Part shown: positions 5,590-9,099 of the stretch, piece by piece
Layout of the letters: each line of letters starts with the position of its first letter
Position numbering within the stretch: the stretch's first letter is position 1
From: Oscillospiraceae bacterium
GTDB taxonomy: Bacteria > Bacillota > Clostridia > Oscillospirales > Ruminococcaceae
DNA: 9,099 bases
Assembly (NCBI GenBank): GCA_003508605.1
Contig: DNUB01000321.1
Span: 475 to 9,573, forward strand
Direction: 5' to 3'
The notes under the pieces: model-generated
What the model was told of the DNA's origin: nothing
Database searches by the model: none
The model's input: only the letters and a program-made list of their open reading frames with translations
Program-made: the position numbers and the translations under genes

Positions 5590-7677
5590 TTAGTTCTTTT
5601 CATCAAGACCCCGCTCATATCCGCACTCCTCGTCGGCGCAGTAAATCTTTCCGTTTTTACCTGTCTTTTTAAAGAGGGTTTTTCCGCATTTGGGACATTT
5701 ATCGGGGATAGGGGTGTCCCAAGTCATATAGTTGCAGTCCTTGTAATTCTCGCAGCCGAAAAAGGGCTTACCCTTTTTGGATTTTTTGGCAAGCATTTTA
5801 CCGCCGCATTTGGGGCAAAAGCCGCCTGTTTCGTTTACGATGCGCTTTGTGTTTTTACATTCGGGAAATCCCGAGCAGCCCAAGAATTTTCCGTAAGGTC
5901 CTATCTTTATTACCATAGGCTTGCCGCAAAGCTCGCATACCTGATCGGTGGGCTCGTCGGGGATCTTGACCCGCTTTCCGTCCATATCCTTTTCGGCCTT
6001 TTCAAGCGTTTTGGCAAAATCCGAGTAGAAATCGCTTAAAACCTCTACCCACTCTTCCTTCCCCTCCTCGATTCTATCCAGGTCGTCTTCCATTTTGGCG
6101 GTAAACTTTACGTCCACTATATTCTTGAAATGATCCTCCAAAACATCCGTAATGGTATCGCCTAAGGCGGTGGGCTTAAGCTGCTTCTGCTCAAACTCCA
6201 CATAGTGCCTGTCGAGAATAGTGGAAATGGTGGTGGCATAGGTGGAGGGTCTGCCGATGCCGTTTTCCTCCATAGCTTTAATAAGGCTTGCTTCGTTGTA
6301 TCTGGGGGGCGGCTGGGTGAAATGCTGATTTCCCGTTATTTCTTCCGCAGTAAGCACCTCGCCCTCCGTTAATTTGGGGAGAGCTCCGCCGTTTTCCTCG
6401 TCGCCGTCGGAGGTCTCGGTGTACAGCTTTGTAAAGCCGTCGAACTTTACCGTATAGCCGTTAGCCTTAAAGGCGCAGTTTCCCGCCGCAACGGTTACGG
6501 CTACGGTATTAAGCTGTGCGTTCGCCATCTGGCTTGCAATAAACCTTTCCCATATAAGCTTATAAAGCTTATACTGATCTGTGGAAAGGCTGGATTTTAT
6601 CTTTTGCGGAGTAAGGTCTATTGTGGAAGGACGAATTGCTTCATGGGCGTCCTGAGCGTCGTTCTTTGTTTTATAGGTTCTTGGCTTTTCGGGAAGATAT
6701 TCCCGTCCGTAAGCACTCTTTATATGCTCCGCCGCCGCTGTTTTGGCTTCGTCGGAAATGCGCAGGCTGTCTGTTCTCATATAGGTGATAAGACCCACTG
6801 CGCCCTGTCCCTCGATCTCGATGCCCTCGTACAGCTCCTGAGCGGTTTTCATGGTGCGGCGGGAATTAAATCCCAAGCGGCGGTTAGCCTCCTGCTGCAG
6901 CGTGGAGGTGGTAAAGGGGGGCGCAGGCTGCTTTTTTCTGGCGGATTTTTTTATGCTTTCCACCTTGAACTCCTTGTCCTCAAGGTATTTTAAAATTTTG
7001 TCCGTTTCCTGCTTATCGTTTAGCTCCGCCTTCTGCCCGCCGATTTCGGCAAGCTTTACGGGAAAAGGCTTTTTGCTGTTCACGGAAGTCACCTTGCCGT
7101 CCACCGTCCAATACTCCTTGGGCACAAAGGCCTTTATCTCCTTTTCCCGATCCACTATAAGCTTTACCACCACCGACTGAACCCTGCCTGCGGAAAGTCC
7201 TCTTCTGACTTTTTTCCATAGAAAGGGGCTGAGCTTATAGCCCACTATGCGGTCGAGTATCCTTCTTGCCTGCTGTGCGTTGATAAGGTCGTTGTCAAGG
7301 CTTCGGGGGCTTTTCATACCGACTTCGACGCCGCTTTTGGTTATCTCCGAAAAGGTCACTCGGATAGGCTGACTTCCGTCAAGCCCCAACACCTCCGCCA
7401 AATGCCATGAAATAGCCTCCCCCTCTCTGTCGGGGTCGGTTGCAAGATAAACGGTATCGGACTTTTTAACATAGCCCTTAAGCTCCTTTATAAGCGCAGC
7501 CTTATCCTTTTTGTTTTCATACACAGGCTCAAAATTATGCTCTATATCAACGCTTAGCTTTGATTTGGGCAGATCTCTTATATGTCCTACGCATGCCACT
7601 ACCTTATATTTGTTTCCCAAATATTTTTGAACTGTTTTCGCTTTGGAGGGCGACTCCAAAATTACTAAATCTGACAA
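5590..7677 (-). CDS. topA: DNA topoisomerase I (type IA)
   Basis: Relaxes negatively supercoiled DNA by cutting and passing single strands. Started at the TTG at 7677, the 695-residue protein begins MSDLVILESPSKAKT, the usual topA N-terminus. The TOPRIM domain carries Glu8 and the metal-binding TDPDREGE (80-87). NAQQARRILDRIVGY (133-147) and LSAGRVQSV (161-169) are conserved core blocks. The active-site tyrosine is Tyr299 in GLITYMRTDS, followed by the DAQDAHEAIRPS block (340-351) and GIGRPSTYA (473-481). Three C-terminal zinc ribbons are intact: Cys581/584/601/607, Cys621/624/642/648 and Cys661/664/680/685. Length and domain order are normal for Firmicutes. A longer frame exists back to an ATG at 7719, but that start has no clear ribosome binding site, while GGGAGG sits seven bases before the TTG. 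Neither dprA nor trmFO, frequent topA neighbours in Firmicutes, is adjacent. Confidence 0.97.
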   Translation of the reverse strand: MSDLVILESPSKAKTVQKYLGNKYKVVACVGHIRDLPKSKLSVDIEHNFEPVYENKKDKAALIKELKGYVKKSDTVYLATDPDREGEAISWHLAEVLGLDGSQPIRVTFSEITKSGVEVGMKSPRSLDNDLINAQQARRILDRIVGYKLSPFLWKKVRRGLSAGRVQSVVVKLIVDREKEIKAFVPKEYWTVDGKVTSVNSKKPFPVKLAEIGGQKAELNDKQETDKILKYLEDKEFKVESIKKSARKKQPAPPFTTSTLQQEANRRLGFNSRRTMKTAQELYEGIEIEGQGAVGLITYMRTDSLRISDEAKTAAAEHIKSAYGREYLPEKPRTYKTKNDAQDAHEAIRPSTIDLTPQKIKSSLSTDQYKLYKLIWERFIASQMANAQLNTVAVTVAAGNCAFKANGYTVKFDGFTKLYTETSDGDEENGGALPKLTEGEVLTAEEITGNQHFTQPPPRYNEASLIKAMEENGIGRPSTYATTISTILDRHYVEFEQKQLKPTALGDTITDVLEDHFKNIVDVKFTAKMEDDLDRIEEGKEEWVEVLSDFYSDFAKTLEKAEKDMDGKRVKIPDEPTDQVCELCGKPMVIKIGPYGKFLGCSGFPECKNTKRIVNETGGFCPKCGGKMLAKKSKKGKPFFGCENYKDCNYMTWDTPIPDKCPKCGKTLFKKTGKNGKIYCADEECGYERGLDEKN

Positions 7678-7684
7678 GATTTTT

Positions 7685-7690
7685 CCTCCC
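7685..7690 (-). promoter_or_regulatory. Shine-Dalgarno deciding the topA TTG start
   Basis: GGGAGG on the minus strand lies seven bases before TTG at 7677. It selects the start that gives the canonical topoisomerase N-terminus over the ATG 42 bases further upstream. A small hairpin, GTATC/GATAC with extra flanking pairs (7692-7713), stands immediately upstream of it and might influence access. Confidence 0.75.
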
Positions 7691-7853
7691 GATCGTATCC
7701 CTTTGATACCGATTCTCATACAATTCGATCCCGCCGTCCCTTTGTGCCGCAGGGCGGCAGGCTCGGATTTGCTGCAAATAAATCTGCTGCAGCCTGTTCA
7801 AAATTTAAAATTACAGCATTCCAAGGAAATAATGCAAAATATAGCGGCAAGAG

Positions 7854-7881
7854 CAAATCACAAATCACAAATCGCAAACCG
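7854..7881. repeat. Four tandem 7-base repeats
   Basis: Four head-to-tail copies of CAAATCA and close variants (CAAATCA, CAAATCA, CAAATCG, CAAACCG) occupy 28 bases in the gap between topA and the methyltransferase gene. The repeat is short and degenerate, consistent with slippage. It is not spaced like a CRISPR array, and no protein crosses it. Confidence 0.7.
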
Positions 7882-7959
7882 CACACGGCAAGGCGGAGGG
7901 CGAAAGCGCACCGCCGTCCGATGAACCGGACAACGCAGCTGTGCGTGATTTGAATTGCC

Positions 7960-8001
7960 GAAATGTGCTGCGGTATTTTCCGGGATTGCTACAGCATATT
8001 C
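7960..8001. repeat. Imperfect palindrome related to the 3864-3908 hairpin
   Basis: The arm GAAATGTGCTGCGG (7960-7973) differs from GAAATGCACTGCGG (3894-3907) at two of 14 positions. TTTTCCGGGAT (7976-7986) resembles the loop of the other copy, and AGCATATTC (7993-8001) resembles its left arm AGCATATTTC. The blocks are in a different order, so the loop falls on the opposite side of the stem. This could be a variant of one dispersed family. The similarity was judged by eye. Confidence 0.4.
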
Positions 8002-8050
8002 AAAATCCGAATCTCCCAGGATTTTTCGTTACTTCGGGGTAATGCCCTCA

Positions 8051-8836
8051 TTAAAGGCTTTTTTCTTTCCCCAATTCCCAGCAAATAACCGCCGCCGCTG
8101 CCGCCGCATTAAGGGATTCCGCACTCTTGATGGGTATATAAAGCTTTCCGCATCTGTCTGCTATCTGCGGAGCGACTCCGTGCCCCTCGTTGCCGATTAT
8201 CACCGCCGTTTTCCTCGGAAAAACCAAATCCCCCAATTTCTGCGCCTCTTTGTCAAGCATTGCCGCATATATGGCAAAGCCCTTTTCCCTTGCCCTGTCG
8301 ATTACATCTAAAAGGGAGAGCTGAGAAAAGGGAAGGCGAAAAATGCTTCCCATAGAGGCTCTGAGGGTTTTCGGCGACCAGGGATCGGCGCAGCCCTCGC
8401 CCAAAACCGCTCCCTGTATGCCCAACGCTTCGGCGGTTCTTATCATAGTGCCCAGGTTTCCCGAATCCTGAACGCAGTCTAACATTAAAATTTTATCATT
8501 CGATAATATTCTATCAAGATTTTCGGATTTGTCAAGGACTTTTCCCGCAATAAATATCCCTTGAGGAGATTTTTGTTCGCTTATGCTTTGATAAACATCG
8601 TTGGAAACGGTGTAAACGGTACATTTATCCTCCAAAAGCCCTGCCGCTTCGGGAATTTTTTCCGCCGCCCCGACGCTTATGAGGGCGTATTCTATCGCCA
8701 TTCCCGCCTTTACCGCTTCTTCCGCAAGCTTAAAGCCCTCGACGGCGAACAGGCCCTCCCTGTCTCTTATCTTTTTTTCCGACAGCAGCCGCCTGCTTCT
8801 TATTACCGTTTCGTTTTTCCTTGATGTTATTATCAT
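8051..8836 (-). CDS. TrmH/SpoU-family RNA 2'-O-methyltransferase
   Basis: A 261-residue AdoMet-dependent RNA methyltransferase of the SPOUT class, expected to methylate a ribose 2'-OH in rRNA or tRNA. An N-terminal substrate-binding domain (about 5-100) contains EGLFAVEGFKLAEEA, typical of the RlmB/YsgA-like branch. The C-terminal knotted catalytic domain has motif 1, LDCVQDSGNLGTMIRTAEALG (119-139), with Asn127 and Arg133; motif 2, IIGNEGHGV (213-221), with Glu217; and motif 3, IPIKSAESLNAAAAAAV (234-250), with the Ser-Leu-Asn signature. Motif 3 lacks the more usual Met-Gly/Ser before the ESLN block. The ATG at 8836 is preceded by AAGGAAG ten bases upstream. Length is normal. Members of this branch often sit beside pheST in Firmicutes, but here the downstream neighbour is topA, 373 bases away. 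The exact target nucleotide cannot be read from sequence. Confidence 0.93.
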   Translation of the reverse strand: MIITSRKNETVIRSRRLLSEKKIRDREGLFAVEGFKLAEEAVKAGMAIEYALISVGAAEKIPEAAGLLEDKCTVYTVSNDVYQSISEQKSPQGIFIAGKVLDKSENLDRILSNDKILMLDCVQDSGNLGTMIRTAEALGIQGAVLGEGCADPWSPKTLRASMGSIFRLPFSQLSLLDVIDRAREKGFAIYAAMLDKEAQKLGDLVFPRKTAVIIGNEGHGVAPQIADRCGKLYIPIKSAESLNAAAAAAVICWELGKEKSL

Positions 8837-8887
8837 TTGACAACTTCCTTATTGTGTGATATTCTTATCTAAAAAGCTGTGCGCAAT

Positions 8888-8969
8888 GCCCCGCAGGGGC
8901 GGCGGGTTTCATTCGCCCTTCGGCGGGGATCGGGTTCCCCGCTGAAACCCCGAGGGGCTTACCCCTCGG
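8888..8969. repeat. GC-rich multi-hairpin block upstream of the methyltransferase gene
   Basis: Three perfect stems lie close together: GCCCC/GGGGC with a 3-base loop (8888-8900); an outer GGGTTTCA/TGAAACCC (8904-8911 with 8943-8950) enclosing GCGGGGA/TCCCCGC (8923-8929 with 8936-8942), plus an alternative CGCC/GGCG (8914-8925); and CCGAGGGG/CCCCTCGG with a CTTA loop (8950-8969). No T run follows on either strand, so these are not typical terminators. On the minus strand the block lies about 50-130 bases before the methyltransferase start, so it could be part of a 5' leader or an intergenic palindromic repeat. I recognise no named RNA family. Confidence 0.55.
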
Positions 8970-8993
8970 ATTTGTCATAAATTCGCAGGACTG

Positions 8994-9086
8994 CCCTCAT
9001 TGAATTTTTATGCAGCTTTGCCGTAACTATGTATAATTAAAATGCGACGTCCCCCGCCTGCAGACAGGCTGAACATTCAATGAGGG
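8994..9086. mobile_element. Short element bounded by 12-base inverted repeats
   Basis: CCCTCATTGAAT (8994-9005) is exactly inverted as ATTCAATGAGGG (9075-9086), bracketing 69 bases. The arms extend imperfectly inward (ATGCAGC against GCTGAAC). Inside are GCCTG/CAGGC (9056-9069) and a palindromic GACGTC. There is no coding capacity. Size and structure fit a miniature inverted-repeat element or a large RNA hairpin. I see no clear target duplication. Confidence 0.45.
9032..9037 (+). promoter_or_regulatory. Consensus -10 hexamer on the plus strand
   Basis: TATAAT stands at 9032-9037, with TATGCA 17 bases upstream as a poor -35 (3 of 6). If active it would drive transcription off the right edge on the plus strand, opposite to every gene seen here. 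It lies inside the small inverted-repeat element, so it may be a chance match or a promoter carried by the element. Confidence 0.25.
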
Positions 9087-9099
9087 GCAACGCACCGAA

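Larger units (their letters stand above)
7678..8050. other. 373-base structured gap upstream of topA
   Basis: I find no supportable gene here. Potential stems are: GTATC/GATAC (7695-7709) just before the topA ribosome binding site; TGCCGC/GCGGCA (7745-7759); CAGGCT/AGCCTG enclosing GATTT/AAATC (7758-7796), which partly competes with the previous one; GGCGG/CCGCC enclosing GCG/CGC (7892-7915); GTCCG/CGGAC (7916-7931); and AAAATCC/GGATTTT (8002-8025), a weak terminator candidate for the methyltransferase gene. The part nearest topA could be a long structured 5' leader. I recognise no known riboswitch or T-box motif, and no good promoter hexamer pair stands out. Confidence 0.5.

Noticed and set aside
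5479..6039. Plus-strand open frame of 186 codons with hydrophobic stretches
   Set aside because: It is antisense to the zinc-ribbon end of topA. The apparent hydrophobicity comes from reverse-complemented Lys/Glu codons.
7854..7881. Possible CRISPR-like repeats
   Set aside because: The units are only seven bases, directly contiguous and without spacers.
7643..7953. Plus-strand frames in the topA upstream gap
   Set aside because: They start inside topA or in the hairpins, show no family motif and have highly basic, compositionally random translations.
8888..8969. Intrinsic terminator for a gene off the right edge
   Set aside because: The stems are strong but no T run follows on either strand.

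Overview
The window looks like a chromosomal segment of an uncultured or gut-type Clostridia, probably near Ruminococcaceae/Oscillospiraceae. This is an inference from protein style, strong AGGAGG-type ribosome binding sites, moderate GC, and structured repeats packed into the intergenic gaps. No rRNA, tRNA, CRISPR array, phage gene or transposase is visible. All six convincing genes lie on the minus strand, so the biological reading order runs from the right edge to the left.

In transcription order the genes are: a TrmH/SpoU-family RNA 2'-O-methyltransferase (8051-8836); DNA topoisomerase I, topA, best started at a TTG (5590-7677); a cytoplasmic SGNH-type sialate O-acetylesterase-like protein (3954-5504); a NagZ-like family 3 glycoside hydrolase lipoprotein (2447-3655); IspD of the MEP isoprenoid pathway (1748-2410); and an XRE helix-turn-helix protein fused to about eight membrane segments (255-1463). 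ispD follows the hydrolase gene by 36 bases and probably shares its transcript. The other gaps are 85 to 373 bases. The set mixes housekeeping functions (DNA topology, RNA modification, isoprenoid synthesis) with glycan or cell-wall turnover (GH3, esterase) and one likely membrane-linked regulator. No single pathway unites them.

The gaps are the less ordinary part. A roughly 160-base element with near-perfect terminal inverted repeats (3661-3827) sits directly against the GH3 start codon and appears to supply its Shine-Dalgarno sequence. Next to it is a 45-base imperfect hairpin (3864-3908) whose sequence blocks recur, rearranged, between topA and the methyltransferase gene (7960-8001). Upstream of topA lies a 373-base gene-free leader with several hairpins and a 7-base tandem repeat. 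The right end holds a GC-rich multi-hairpin block (8888-8969) and a second short element bounded by 12-base inverted repeats (8994-9086). The left end (1-254) is strongly G+T-biased on the plus strand and carries no gene I can support.

I see no convincing new multi-gene system. The best leads are the miniature inverted-repeat elements and their possible effect on expression of neighbouring genes.
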